A DNA stretch of 64,000 nucleotides from the NCBI GenBank assembly GCA_046345315.1, contig JBKDKA010000022.1, forward strand, positions 1-64,000, read 5' to 3'. The position numbers and the translations under genes were made by a program. This DNA comes from F1-80-MAGs062 sp046345315 (lineage in GTDB: Bacteria > Planctomycetota > Planctomycetia > Planctomycetales > Planctomycetaceae). Below are positions 35,908 to 44,465 of this stretch, piece after piece; within the stretch, counting starts at the first letter, position 1, and every line of letters begins with the position of its first letter. Under the pieces are notes generated by a model. That model saw only the letters and a program-made list of their open reading frames with translations. It was not told the DNA's origin and ran no database searches.

Positions 35908-37245
35908 TCAGATCAGCTCGGCAATCGGCTGCTGCGAATCCGCAATGTACTGCGGACGGCCGTTCAGATCCGGAATCGTGCTCGCAGGATCAATCCCCAG
36001 ATTGTGAAAGATGGTGGCGAAGACTTCCGGCACAGTGATCGGTCGGGAAACAGCTTCTTCCGCGTATCGACTGGTGGCTCCGATGACCTGACCAGTTTGC
36101 ATCCCCCCACCCGCCAGCAGGCAGAACATCACATTGGGCCAGTGGTCGCGCCCGCCACTCACGTTGATCTTCGGTGTTCGACCGAATTCACCCCAGACGA
36201 CGACAGATACGTCTCGATCCAGTCCGCGTTCATGCAGATCGGCAACCAGAGCGGCGAGCCCCTGATCGAGCAATGGAATCACGCGGCGACCATTCGAAAA
36301 ATTGCCCCCATGCCAGTCAAAGTCGGCAAACGAGACGGTGACACAACGTGCACCGGCTTCAACCAGACGCCGAGCTGCCAGGAACTTTGACATGTGAGCC
36401 TGATAGCCAAGCGACGAATACGGCAGACATTCCGGATCGTCCTTGCCATATCGTTCTCGAACTGATGCATCCTCACGAGACAGATCCAGCGCTTCCAGAA
36501 GGCGGCTGGACGTCAGAATTCCCAGAGCTCGTTCCGTCAGTGGATCCAGAGTTCCCGAAGCGTGCACCGCATCAGCTTTCCGACGAAACTGATCCAGCCC
36601 TGTCAGCAAAGCACTGCGCTCATGCAGGCGATCCACCGAAATGCTGTTGAGCGACATGTTCTGCAGGCCATCGCCCGTGGGCTTGAATGGCGCATGAGCA
36701 TCACCCAGAAAACCAGGACCAGGCAGGTTATATGGCTGATGAGCCATCGGCATGGACAGATCCACACATGGCGGCACACCGGGCTCGACGGGACCACGAA
36801 GTCGCGAAAGGACGGAACCAATTTCCGGCCATCCGCCCTGCGGCCGATTCCGAAACTGATGGCCCGTCACGCACTGAAACGACGAGTGACGCTCTTCCGC
36901 CCCGACGATCGATCGAATGATCGCAAACCGGTCCATCGATGCCGCGATGCGAGGCATCAGTTCGGAAATCTGAATCCCGGGAACGCTGGTGCTGATCGGC
37001 TGAAATTCTCCGCGAATCTCAGCCGGAGCATCAGGCTTCAGGTCCACCATATCCTGATGAGGAGGTCCGCCGGTGAGATAGATCATAATCACCGACTTGT
37101 GCGACCGGCTGATCCCCGCCTGCTCTTCCGCCTGAAGAAGCTGACGAAGGCCAAAGCCGCCAAACGCAAGCGATCCGGCGGTGAGGAAACGAGATCGACT
37201 GATGCGCGGCATCGGGGATCGAAACGCACGATGTTCCGTGAGCAT
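35908..37245 (-). CDS. DUF1501 protein, probably exported by Tat
   Basis: A 445-residue member of DUF1501 (alkaline phosphatase/sulfatase-like fold), a hallmark planctomycete family. The N-terminus has RSRFLTAGSLAFGGFGL, a Tat-like signal with one Lys/Arg pair interrupted. Family motifs are MIYLTGGPPHQDMVDLKPDAP, FAIIRSIVGAEERHSSFQC, GARCVTVSFADFDWHGGNF and VVVWGEFGRTPKIN. DUF1501 genes usually sit next to a DUF1549/DUF1553 haem protein; here the neighbours are a thioredoxin-fold gene and an SMP-30 gene. Function is unknown. Confidence 0.85.
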   Translation of the reverse strand: MLTEHRAFRSPMPRISRSRFLTAGSLAFGGFGLRQLLQAEEQAGISRSHKSVIMIYLTGGPPHQDMVDLKPDAPAEIRGEFQPISTSVPGIQISELMPRIAASMDRFAIIRSIVGAEERHSSFQCVTGHQFRNRPQGGWPEIGSVLSRLRGPVEPGVPPCVDLSMPMAHQPYNLPGPGFLGDAHAPFKPTGDGLQNMSLNSISVDRLHERSALLTGLDQFRRKADAVHASGTLDPLTERALGILTSSRLLEALDLSREDASVRERYGKDDPECLPYSSLGYQAHMSKFLAARRLVEAGARCVTVSFADFDWHGGNFSNGRRVIPLLDQGLAALVADLHERGLDRDVSVVVWGEFGRTPKINVSGGRDHWPNVMFCLLAGGGMQTGQVIGATSRYAEEAVSRPITVPEVFATIFHNLGIDPASTIPDLNGRPQYIADSQQPIAELI

Positions 37246-37355
37246 TCAATGTCCTTTCGCGATAGTCTCAGTCATCACTCGCTGTTGCCTGGCTGAAGGG
37301 ATTCATTCGCATCAATCCAGTGTCGACAATCGTCCCTGATCCGGGCCGGTTCCGA

Positions 37356-38432
37356 TCACGGAAGCTGATACCCTTCTCGATTCAGTCGAATACGGTACAC
37401 ACTCGTTCCCGCCGTAATATAGAGCAGATTGGAATCTTTTCCGCGTCCGAAACACACATTGGTCGGAACTTCTGTCGGGATGAATGCGACCTCTTTGCCG
37501 TCAGGGTTGTAGACACAGATACCGTGCCGATTCTCCGCGCGAACAGCCACGTAAAGATTTCCATCCTTGTCACAGATCAGCCCGTCCGGGCCATCGTACG
37601 GCAAATAATCGACAAGAATCTTTCGAAACTTTGCCGACCCATCTGCCGCCAGGTCGTAGGCCATCAATGCCATCAGGCCTTTTCGAAGCGGAGTCACGAC
37701 TTTGTCGGCCTGCTCCGCTTTGCCGCGAGTCAGTCGATCGATCGAAGTCGCCCCGTTTTCGTTGCTGACAACGTAGAGCGTTTTCTGGTCGGGAGACACA
37801 CAGACACCGTTGGCTTTGCCGGCATCTGAAATGATTCGATGAAGGCTTCCATCCGGATCGATCCGGTAAACACCAACCAGTGGCTGATCAATCGGTTCGT
37901 GACCCAGATACCGAGGATCGCTGAAGTAGATCCTCCCCTTTTCGTCGATCGTGATGTCGTTCGGCGAATTCAGAGGTCGACCCTCGAAGAGTCCCGCAAT
38001 GATGTGCGTCTTTCCGGTCTTCATGTCTGTCCGAGTGACGCGTCGACCGCCAAAGTCAGCTCCCTCGGCGACGATCATGTTTCCCGCAGCGTCAAACTTG
38101 ATGCCGTTCGACATGCCGCTTGGTGACCGGAAAATCGTTGTTTTGCCCGTCGATGGATCGAACTTCCAGATATGTCCCGCTTCAATCGCTCCCTGACTGT
38201 CACGGGCCACATGGGAGAATGTAATCTCACTGAAATAGATCATGCCGTCGTGGCCGGCAGACACGCCTTCCGTGAGCACTCGTGTCTCAAAGATCTTCTC
38301 CAGCTTCGCATCGGGAGGAACGATCGGCGTCTCTGCTGATGCAGTCGCCACGAGAGACATCCAGACAAGCGCCGATACAAACGTCAACGGGGAACGCATT
38401 GCCACCGTGAATGATTCTCTGAGCGACACCAT
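37356..38432 (-). CDS. SMP-30/gluconolactonase-like protein, exported
   Basis: A 358-residue protein with a signal peptide (LTFVSALVWMSLVATASA) followed by a six-bladed propeller of the SMP-30/gluconolactonase/LRE family. Visible motifs include DGMIYFSEITFSHV, NGIKFDAAGNMIVAEG, NSPNDITIDEKGRIYFSDP, ANGVCVSPDQKTLYV and GPDGLICDKDGNLYVAV. ATG 38432 is favoured over an upstream in-frame ATG because AGAGGAG sits 7 nt before it and the signal peptide starts there. Likely a lactonase on sugar-derived lactones, but many relatives are uncharacterised. Confidence 0.82.
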   Translation of the reverse strand: MVSLRESFTVAMRSPLTFVSALVWMSLVATASAETPIVPPDAKLEKIFETRVLTEGVSAGHDGMIYFSEITFSHVARDSQGAIEAGHIWKFDPSTGKTTIFRSPSGMSNGIKFDAAGNMIVAEGADFGGRRVTRTDMKTGKTHIIAGLFEGRPLNSPNDITIDEKGRIYFSDPRYLGHEPIDQPLVGVYRIDPDGSLHRIISDAGKANGVCVSPDQKTLYVVSNENGATSIDRLTRGKAEQADKVVTPLRKGLMALMAYDLAADGSAKFRKILVDYLPYDGPDGLICDKDGNLYVAVRAENRHGICVYNPDGKEVAFIPTEVPTNVCFGRGKDSNLLYITAGTSVYRIRLNREGYQLP

Positions 38433-38467
38433 CGTTTTCTCCTCTTGTGGGGTGCGGGAATTAGTAC

Positions 38468-38487
38468 ACTTGTTTAGTGGCACAAGT
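38468..38487 (-). promoter_or_regulatory. Candidate operator upstream of the SMP-30-like gene
   Basis: ACTTGT-8 nt-ACAAGT is a perfect 6-bp inverted repeat 36 nt before the SMP-30 start codon, placed to affect its promoter or leader. The remaining gap (38433-38771) shows a weak copy of a family D-like inverted repeat near 38579-38645 and no gene. Confidence 0.25.
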
Positions 38488-38771
38488 ATTCAGTGTCAAG
38501 GATCTCATCAGCCCCCGATCTTCCGACGCAAGGTCCCAGTGGAAACTGTTCGCAGAATAAGTGGGTCGAACAGACGCGGGACAGGTACCCCCGGAAGTTG
38601 CTTTTCACATGGACTTCAGACTCTCGGCGGAAGCCAGTCGCGGTTATGTTTTGCATTCGAAAACTCGCGGCACAATGACATCACCCGTCTGTTGAATGGT
38701 GTGATTGAGCGTCTCACGTCACACTTCCGGGATGTCATTCCTGATAACGTGCTCTGACGGGAGACCCCGGT

Positions 38772-40706
38772 ATGTCGAACAATGAGTCTTCTGCTGGAGG
38801 GAACTCTGTGACCGACGAACAGTCAATGCGTCGACCGCTGATCCGGTTTGCGATCAAGTTCCTGACGATACTGACGTGTCTGTCCTGCCTGTTGCTTCTT
38901 CCGGGAGTGACTCAGGTTCGCCACAGGGATGCGCAGGCTTCCGGACCATCGCCAACCAAATCCGCCCAACAGCCAGCGACAGCAGGTGGCGATGAATCAG
39001 ACACCTCAGATGTCGTCATCGTGGGTGCTGGTATTTCCGGGCTGGCTACGGCTCTCGACCTGGGTCGAAGCGGAGTTCAGGTGACCGTTGTCGATATGGC
39101 GTCAGTGTTCGGAGGGCATGCCGTGATGTCTCAGGGCAGTGTCAGTATCGTGGACACACCGGTGCAGAAGTCTGCTGGAATTCAGGATTCGCCGGCGCTG
39201 GCCTTCGAAGATTTCCATCGTTGGGGCGAAGATCCGAAGACAGAATGGGTGCGATACTATGTGGACCATTCTCGCGTCGAGATTTACGACTGGCTGAATG
39301 ATCTCGGTGTTCGTTTCTCCGGAGTCGTTGCATCTCAGGGAAACTCCGTACCGCGAGAACATCAGCCGACAGGGCGGGGCATCGGACTTGTCTCACCGAT
39401 CTATCGTGCATGTCTTGAGCTCGACAAAGTTCAGTTTCGATGGAACACCAAAGTCGAACAGCTCATCCGGACCGGTGATCGTATCACTGGTGTGGAAACT
39501 CGCGATATGCGCACCGGAAAGACCGATCAGATTCGTGCTCGTGCCGTCGTTCTGGCGACCGGAGGTTTTCAAAACAATCTGGAGATGGTTCGAAGGTTCT
39601 GGCCGGCGGAGTTCCGATTTCCTGACCGCATCCTGACGGGATCCGGAATCAATTCGGTTGGATTCGGTCATCAGATGGCGGAGTCTGTCGGCGGTCAGCT
39701 CTTCTACATGGACCATCAGTGGAACTACTATTCCGGCCTGCCCGACCCGAGATATCCCGGGACGAATAAAGGGCTCAATGTTACAAATCTCTACGGAATC
39801 CTCGTGAACTCCGAAGGACGCCGCTTCGCAAACGACCATGGCTGGGCAAAGGAAGTCATGCCAGCTCTGCTGCGACAGGACAAGGTCACCGTCTGGGTGA
39901 TCTTCGATGAAGCGAACCGACATAATTTCATTGTTTCCGGAACCGACTGGGGCGACTTCGATAAGGTCGATCGCCTGATCCTTCAGGATCCGAAACTGGT
40001 GAGCCGAGCTGACACGCTTGAAGAACTTGCGGCCATTGCGGGTTTACCTGCTGACAATCTGACCGCCACGGTGGCGCGGTACAATGAGCTCGTCGAGACC
40101 GGCGAAGATGCCGACTTCGGTCGTTTTGGTGTCGGCAAGCCGGACTTTTCGAACAGCGCTTCGCCGAAAATTCAGACGCCACCTTACTATGCGATGCAGA
40201 CATTTCCTCTCACGCGTAAAAGTATGGGTGGAGTGGCCATTGATCTTCAGGCTCGAGTGGTCAACAGCAAGGATCAGCCGATCCCCGGGCTCTACGCGGT
40301 GGGAGAACTCGCCGGGCTTGCAGGGATCAATGGGAAAGCGGCTCTGGAAGGAACGTTTCTGGGACCATGCATTCTGACCGGGCGAATCGCCGCGCGATCA
40401 GTGCTCAAGGAGCTTCGTCAGTCGACTGCTGAAAACGCAGCAGCCGAGTCTTCTGCAACTTTGTCCGAAACTGGAGCGAGTTCCAGTGGTCAGTCCTGCC
40501 TCGATTGTCACAGCATGGACAGATTAGAAGAGGAGCCCGAGCCTGGCTTCCGCCATTTCAGTCAGGTGCATCGAGCTGCCATGCAGCGCGGGTTCGACTG
40601 CCGACAATGCCACAGTGAACTGGCTCCGTGGCGCGAGGAGGCTCATCGGATTGACCATCGCAGCCTGACATCGAGCTGCATCCACTGTCACGTTGCGACG
40701 GAATAA
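38772..40706 (+). CDS. FAD-dependent flavoprotein with C-terminal three-haem cytochrome domain
   Basis: A 644-residue protein. A basic N-region and hydrophobic segment (FAIKFLTILTCLSCLLLLPG) export or anchor it. From residue 77, DVVIVGAGISGLATALDLG starts a fumarate-reductase/succinate-dehydrogenase-type FAD domain, with HQPTGRG, ARAVVLATGGFQNN and PGLYAVGELAGLAGING. Three c-haem motifs end the protein: CLDCH (576-580), CRQCH (610-614) and CIHCH (636-640). GGGAG lies about 8 nt before the start. Residues matching the fumarate-binding Arg and His of flavocytochrome c3 look replaced (FPLTRKSMGG, INGKAALEG), so the substrate is probably different. Confidence 0.8.
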   Translation: MSNNESSAGGNSVTDEQSMRRPLIRFAIKFLTILTCLSCLLLLPGVTQVRHRDAQASGPSPTKSAQQPATAGGDESDTSDVVIVGAGISGLATALDLGRSGVQVTVVDMASVFGGHAVMSQGSVSIVDTPVQKSAGIQDSPALAFEDFHRWGEDPKTEWVRYYVDHSRVEIYDWLNDLGVRFSGVVASQGNSVPREHQPTGRGIGLVSPIYRACLELDKVQFRWNTKVEQLIRTGDRITGVETRDMRTGKTDQIRARAVVLATGGFQNNLEMVRRFWPAEFRFPDRILTGSGINSVGFGHQMAESVGGQLFYMDHQWNYYSGLPDPRYPGTNKGLNVTNLYGILVNSEGRRFANDHGWAKEVMPALLRQDKVTVWVIFDEANRHNFIVSGTDWGDFDKVDRLILQDPKLVSRADTLEELAAIAGLPADNLTATVARYNELVETGEDADFGRFGVGKPDFSNSASPKIQTPPYYAMQTFPLTRKSMGGVAIDLQARVVNSKDQPIPGLYAVGELAGLAGINGKAALEGTFLGPCILTGRIAARSVLKELRQSTAENAAAESSATLSETGASSSGQSCLDCHSMDRLEEEPEPGFRHFSQVHRAAMQRGFDCRQCHSELAPWREEAHRIDHRSLTSSCIHCHVATE

Positions 40707-40727
40707 ATGGGGTTCGCACTGTTGACC

Positions 40728-40775
40728 CTGAGCATGTTCCGTGATCCGGGAGGGCGAAGCTCCTGCTGAGCCGCT
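40728..40775 (+). repeat. Family B fragment
   Basis: CTGAGCATGTTCC followed by GGGAGGGCGAAGCTCCTGCT and GAGCCGCTTC, the left half of family B, directly after the flavocytochrome gene. The matching right arm is missing; a family A copy begins immediately after. Confidence 0.7.
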
Positions 40776-40779
40776 TCGA

Positions 40780-40910
40780 CTCTGTCAACGATCAAATGAT
40801 GTCTGCCCCTTGGTTACAAAAAAGTGTTTTCCAGCCAACAGCACTGGCATAGCCAGTGGCACACAAGCGCTGCCGAAAAGTATCTTTGCGTCAGTCCGGC
40901 TGACAATGTC
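40780..40910 (-). repeat. Palindromic element, family A, copy 3 (minus orientation, one arm decayed)
   Basis: CTCTGTCAACGATCAAATGA at one end and GGCTGACAATGTC at the other match the outer parts of copy 1 in reverse. One 23-nt arm is intact at 40842-40864; its partner is reduced to a remnant around GTGTTTTCCAGCC. It lies in the convergent gap 40707-41168. Confidence 0.65.
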
Positions 40911-40939
40911 GCCGTGAAAAGACTGACCGCAGGTTGAAC

Positions 40940-41034
40940 CTGAGCATGTTCCGGGAGGGCGAAGCTCCTGCTGAGCCGCTTGCACCAATCGGCATCCCCC
41001 ATGTTCACGGCTCGGCAGGAGCCTCGCCCTTCCG
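40940..41034 (+). repeat. Family B element, short variant
   Basis: CTGAGCATGTTCCGGGAGGG leads into GCGAAGCTCCTGCTGAGCCG, and the reverse arm GGCTCGGCAGGAGCCTCGCC closes the element after about 35 nt. It is shorter than the 147-bp copies. Confidence 0.7.
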
Positions 41035-41056
41035 AGGATGTCCTGAAGCACATTTC

Positions 41057-41135
41057 GAAACCGGGACAGGCACCCCTGTCGTTGCTGAGTCTGCTGGACA
41101 AATATCGCGTTCGTCGGGAGGCAGTTCCGGTTTTG
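41057..41135 (+). repeat. Family D inverted repeat, diverged copy
   Basis: GAAACCGGGACAGGCACCCC at 41057-41076 is mirrored by GGGAGGCAGTTCCGGTTTTG at 41116-41135. It is related to the better-preserved copies at 48021-48102 and 58325-58424 and ends 33 bp before the mqnD stop. Confidence 0.55.
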
Positions 41136-41168
41136 AAGCCACCTTTCTGGTTCCCCAGCGGCGAGACT

Positions 41169-42005
41169 TCAGAACACTTCGAGTTCCGCTGCGTTCTCCG
41201 GAACAAGTCCCGTCTGTTTTGCTCGGCGGGATAATTCTCGAAGAGCCATCCTCCCCGTATCTCCGAGCTGCACGGTCCAGTCGTTGACGTACAGATCGAC
41301 ATGCTTCATCAGAACATCGTCGTCAAACTCCTGAGCCCATTGTCTCATGGTTGGAAGAGGTCGGTCCGGATCGGCCAGTGCAAACTGGAGTGAGTCGTGG
41401 ATGACCGCCTGAACGGTCGAGATCGTTTCTGGTCCCAGTTGACGACGTGCAACAATTCCTCCCAGAGGCAATGGACAGGATGTTTCCTTTTCCCAGCGAG
41501 TGCCCAGATCTTCAACCAGTCCGAGCCCTTCGTTCTGCCACGTAAACCGTCCCTCATGGATACAGACACCGAAGTCTGCGTGCCCGGATTTCAACTCCGG
41601 CATGATGTCCGAAAACACGGTGTGCCGAATCTGTGTCGTGTGCGGATAGAACAGCTGATAAAGCAGTGCGGCGGTCGTATCGTGTCCGGGACACAATGTA
41701 ACCTGCGAGGAACTCGAAGGCCGGTCGCCGGGGCGCGCTGAAAGCAGGAGCGGGCCGACTCCGAATCCCAGCGCCGACCCGGAAGGCAGCACACCCAGCT
41801 CCGAAGACAGCTTCAGTGCCGCATGAAAACTGGTTTTCGCAACATCAAATTCACCTGCGAACAACCGGTCATTCAGCTGCTGGATATCGATCAGCTCAAT
41901 CTGAAAATCCAGTCCGCGCCAGTCAACGCTCTTCGTCATCAGTCCATGAAAAGCGAACGTATCATTCGGGCAGGTGGAGATTCCGAGATGGATCGACGTC
42001 AACAT
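41169..42005 (-). CDS. mqnD: 1,4-dihydroxy-6-naphthoate synthase (futalosine menaquinone pathway)
   Basis: A 278-residue periplasmic-binding-fold enzyme converting cyclic dehypoxanthinyl futalosine to 1,4-dihydroxy-6-naphthoate. Diagnostic pieces are LGISTCPNDTFAFHGLM at the N-terminus, DVAKTSFHAAL, GPLLLSAR and ADFGVCIHEGRFTW, where the His is expected to be catalytic. The start ATG follows immediately after the mqnB stop (TAA at 42006-42008), so the two are translated from one message. No other mqn gene is in the window. MqnA is related but lacks the CPNDT block. Confidence 0.9.
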   Translation of the reverse strand: MLTSIHLGISTCPNDTFAFHGLMTKSVDWRGLDFQIELIDIQQLNDRLFAGEFDVAKTSFHAALKLSSELGVLPSGSALGFGVGPLLLSARPGDRPSSSSQVTLCPGHDTTAALLYQLFYPHTTQIRHTVFSDIMPELKSGHADFGVCIHEGRFTWQNEGLGLVEDLGTRWEKETSCPLPLGGIVARRQLGPETISTVQAVIHDSLQFALADPDRPLPTMRQWAQEFDDDVLMKHVDLYVNDWTVQLGDTGRMALRELSRRAKQTGLVPENAAELEVF

Positions 42006-42716
42006 TTACTCTCCCTCGAATGTGTCATGCTGACTGAGCAGAACGTCCGCCACGGCTGTCAAAGCTCCTTCAATGTTCCACCGGGTCTTGTCCCTGACTC
42101 CTGCCACATTGGAGATTCCCCGAATGACCGTCAGAGGAGTATCATTCAAACAGCATGCCATCGCGACTGACCACGCTTCCATATCTTCTGCAGCTGCGTC
42201 CGGGAACTTTTTGAGCTTATCGGAAGCGTCCGTCTCGTCTGCCGACGCCGCACAGACCGTAAGAAGCATCAGGCTGCGGTTGTCATCAGCGACTGCAGAT
42301 GAACCAACGACCGCAGATGATCGCTGGAGGCTCTTTCTGAGTGTGATGACGTCTCCGCGGCACTCAATCCCGGTACGATTGATCTCATCCGATTCAGACC
42401 ACTGGTTCCAGCCGAGTTCGCTCGCCGTCTTGAACGACGATCCGCTGCCGGCTCCGATCCCGTAACAGCCGATCTGTGAAAAAGACGCGGCCGTTCCAAT
42501 CGCAAGCCGCTCGAGGAACGTTCCTGCGATGCCGGCAAGAATGACGCGGCGAGGTTGATGCTGCTGCAACAGCCGAGCAGTGTTGATTCCGGCAGCGATC
42601 GGACCGAATCCGCAGTTCGCAACGACACTCTGCGTATCTGAAACGAGGTTCTCGATCCGAGGCCGCAGCAGCCTCAGCTCGAACGCCGTCGGAACAAGAA
42701 CGAGCACCCTCGTCAT
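42006..42716 (-). CDS. mqnB: Futalosine hydrolase (nucleosidase)
   Basis: A 236-residue nucleoside-phosphorylase-fold enzyme releasing hypoxanthine from futalosine. It starts MTRVLVLVPTAFELRLLRP and has NCGFGPIAAGINTARLL, RRVILAGIAGTF and AAEDMEAWSVAMAC, the last with the catalytic Glu region, then RGISNVAGVRDK. ATG 42716 was chosen because an upstream frame (from 42812) has no family resemblance. It abuts mqnD. MTA/SAH nucleosidase is related, but coupling to mqnD supports MqnB. Confidence 0.88.
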   Translation of the reverse strand: MTRVLVLVPTAFELRLLRPRIENLVSDTQSVVANCGFGPIAAGINTARLLQQHQPRRVILAGIAGTFLERLAIGTAASFSQIGCYGIGAGSGSSFKTASELGWNQWSESDEINRTGIECRGDVITLRKSLQRSSAVVGSSAVADDNRSLMLLTVCAASADETDASDKLKKFPDAAAEDMEAWSVAMACCLNDTPLTVIRGISNVAGVRDKTRWNIEGALTAVADVLLSQHDTFEGE

Positions 42717-42840
42717 CACAACTCTCTGCGTGGCAAAGGATCCGCTCGGCAACCGGATACCAACCCAGCGGCACGGAGCAAGCCGTCCGGCGATTTCATG
42801 CTGCGGACTCACCGGAGAGCTTGCGCCCTTCCGCTAATTC

Positions 42841-44181
42841 TTAAGCAGTCACCGCTTCAACACCGAATCCATCGCGATAAGTTTTGGTGAGCAGCGTGTT
42901 CGCCGGTTCGTGATTGGTGAATCGAAGAGCAGCAGCGTCCCACTTCAGCTCGGTTCCCGGCAACCTTGCGGCGATGTTGCCCAGCTGAACAGCCTCCGTC
43001 AGCGGACCTGCGTAATGGAATCCGTCGGACGTTCTCTTTCCGGCCAGTACCGCTTCGACCCAGATGTGCCAATGGCTGCCACCCGGGATCTCCGGGATCG
43101 CGTAGGATTCAAACTTCTTCTGCGGGTAAAGTGATGGCATCCCGACATGCGGAAGCAGCATCACTCCTTCTTCTCCGATAAACAGCGACCCGTTCGGCGG
43201 CAGTTCCATGCCGTCCGGCAGCTGAGCCAGCTCACGAGGCGGTTTCAGACCACCATCGCGCCAGATGACTCGGATTGAACTGCCGCTCGTTCTGGCAGTG
43301 CCCGGAAAGTCGAACGTAATTGTTTCTGCCCCTGGCCAGACTTCCTGATTCGTACCGGCATGTTCCGCACGAATCGACGTCGGTGCCGTCAGTTCCAGAG
43401 CGCCAAACACCGGATCCAGAATATGGCATCCGAAATCACCCATGGCTCCTGAACCGAAATCCTGCCAGTCACGCCAGTTGAATGCGTGGTATGCCTTTTC
43501 GGCGAACGGCCGCACTGGAGCTGCTCCCAGCCAGAGATCCCAATTCAGATTCACTGGAACCGGCGCCTCCGGTGGACGCTCAGTGAATCCGCTGTGCTGA
43601 CGACCGCTGACGCCGACCCACGAATGCACTTCCTTGACTTTGCCGATGGCACCATTGTGAATCAGCTGAACACCGCGACGATACTCAGCGTTGGAATGAA
43701 TCTGGTTGCCCATCTGAGTGATCACGCCGGCCTTGTCGGCCATCAGGCGCATCTGGCGAGCTTCCCACACGGTGTGCGTCAGTGGTTTCTGGCAGTAGAT
43801 GTGCTTGCCCATTTTCATGGCCATCATGGCAATGGGAGCATGCATATGGTCGGGAGTGGACACGATCACAGCATCGATCGACTTGCCGATGTCAGCAAAC
43901 ATCTGGCGATAGTCAGCGAAGTGAGTGACTCCCGGAAACGCGGCATCGACCTTTTCGAAGCGATTGCTGTCAACATCACAGAACCCCACAAACCGGACGC
44001 CTGCATGACTCCCCACACTGGACAGATCCGCCCAGCCCATTCCGTTGACGCCAACGCAGGCGACATTGAGCTGACTGGCTCGAGTTGCGGCGCAAAGAAC
44101 AGCAGGAGCAGCCATTGCAGCTCCGCAGGCAGCGGTGCTCTGAGCAATGAAACTGCGGCGAGTCGTTTTTCCGGAGGCCAT
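42841..44181 (-). CDS. Gfo/Idh/MocA-family oxidoreductase with Tat signal
   Basis: A 446-residue protein with the Tat signal TTRRSFIAQSTAACGAAMAA, then a Rossmann NAD(P) domain (LNVACVGVNGMGWADL, VRFVGFCDVD, IDAVIVSTPDHMHAPIAM). The central EKP-like motif reads YCQKPLTHTVWEARQM. The C-terminal domain contains HAFNWRDWQDFGSGAMGDFGCHILDPVFGALEL, a form common in planctomycetes. ATG 44181 begins the Tat signal; an earlier frame start at 44286 is not supported. Probably oxidises or reduces a sugar or inositol derivative in the periplasm; substrate unknown. Confidence 0.87.
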   Translation of the reverse strand: MASGKTTRRSFIAQSTAACGAAMAAPAVLCAATRASQLNVACVGVNGMGWADLSSVGSHAGVRFVGFCDVDSNRFEKVDAAFPGVTHFADYRQMFADIGKSIDAVIVSTPDHMHAPIAMMAMKMGKHIYCQKPLTHTVWEARQMRLMADKAGVITQMGNQIHSNAEYRRGVQLIHNGAIGKVKEVHSWVGVSGRQHSGFTERPPEAPVPVNLNWDLWLGAAPVRPFAEKAYHAFNWRDWQDFGSGAMGDFGCHILDPVFGALELTAPTSIRAEHAGTNQEVWPGAETITFDFPGTARTSGSSIRVIWRDGGLKPPRELAQLPDGMELPPNGSLFIGEEGVMLLPHVGMPSLYPQKKFESYAIPEIPGGSHWHIWVEAVLAGKRTSDGFHYAGPLTEAVQLGNIAARLPGTELKWDAAALRFTNHEPANTLLTKTYRDGFGVEAVTA

Positions 44182-44326
44182 AGCGGAGACTTTCGGCGGG
44201 TTGTGAAACGGGAGTACGGTTTCCTGATGATATCGCGTCTGATCGCCTGCACAACTGATTCCCGGGAAACTACCCCGGCGGCGCACAATTTCAAACTGCC
44301 ATCAGCCGCAGTGTGTGACAAGCAAT

Positions 44327-44380
44327 GCGCAGGCACACCGATGCAAAGCGACGATAGTGTCCGGGAAGGTGTGCCTGCGC
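44327..44380 (+). repeat. 13-bp inverted repeat related to family C
   Basis: GCGCAGGCACACC (44327-44339) and GGTGTGCCTGCGC (44368-44380) are exact reverse complements. The right part continues TTCGCTGGTCACACCCTAC, the same text found twice in the tandem block at 32957-33577. It lies in the 284-bp gap between hemB and the Gfo/Idh gene. Confidence 0.65.
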
Positions 44381-44465
44381 TTCGCTGGTCACACCCTACA
44401 GACCTGATTACCGGGAAACTCCCCCGTATAAAGCGACCCGGAATACTGACGAATCGTTGCCAGCC

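Noticed and set aside
38772..40706. Plain annotation as fumarate reductase
   Set aside because: The FAD domain is of that superfamily, but substrate-binding residues appear replaced and the haem tail is at the other end.
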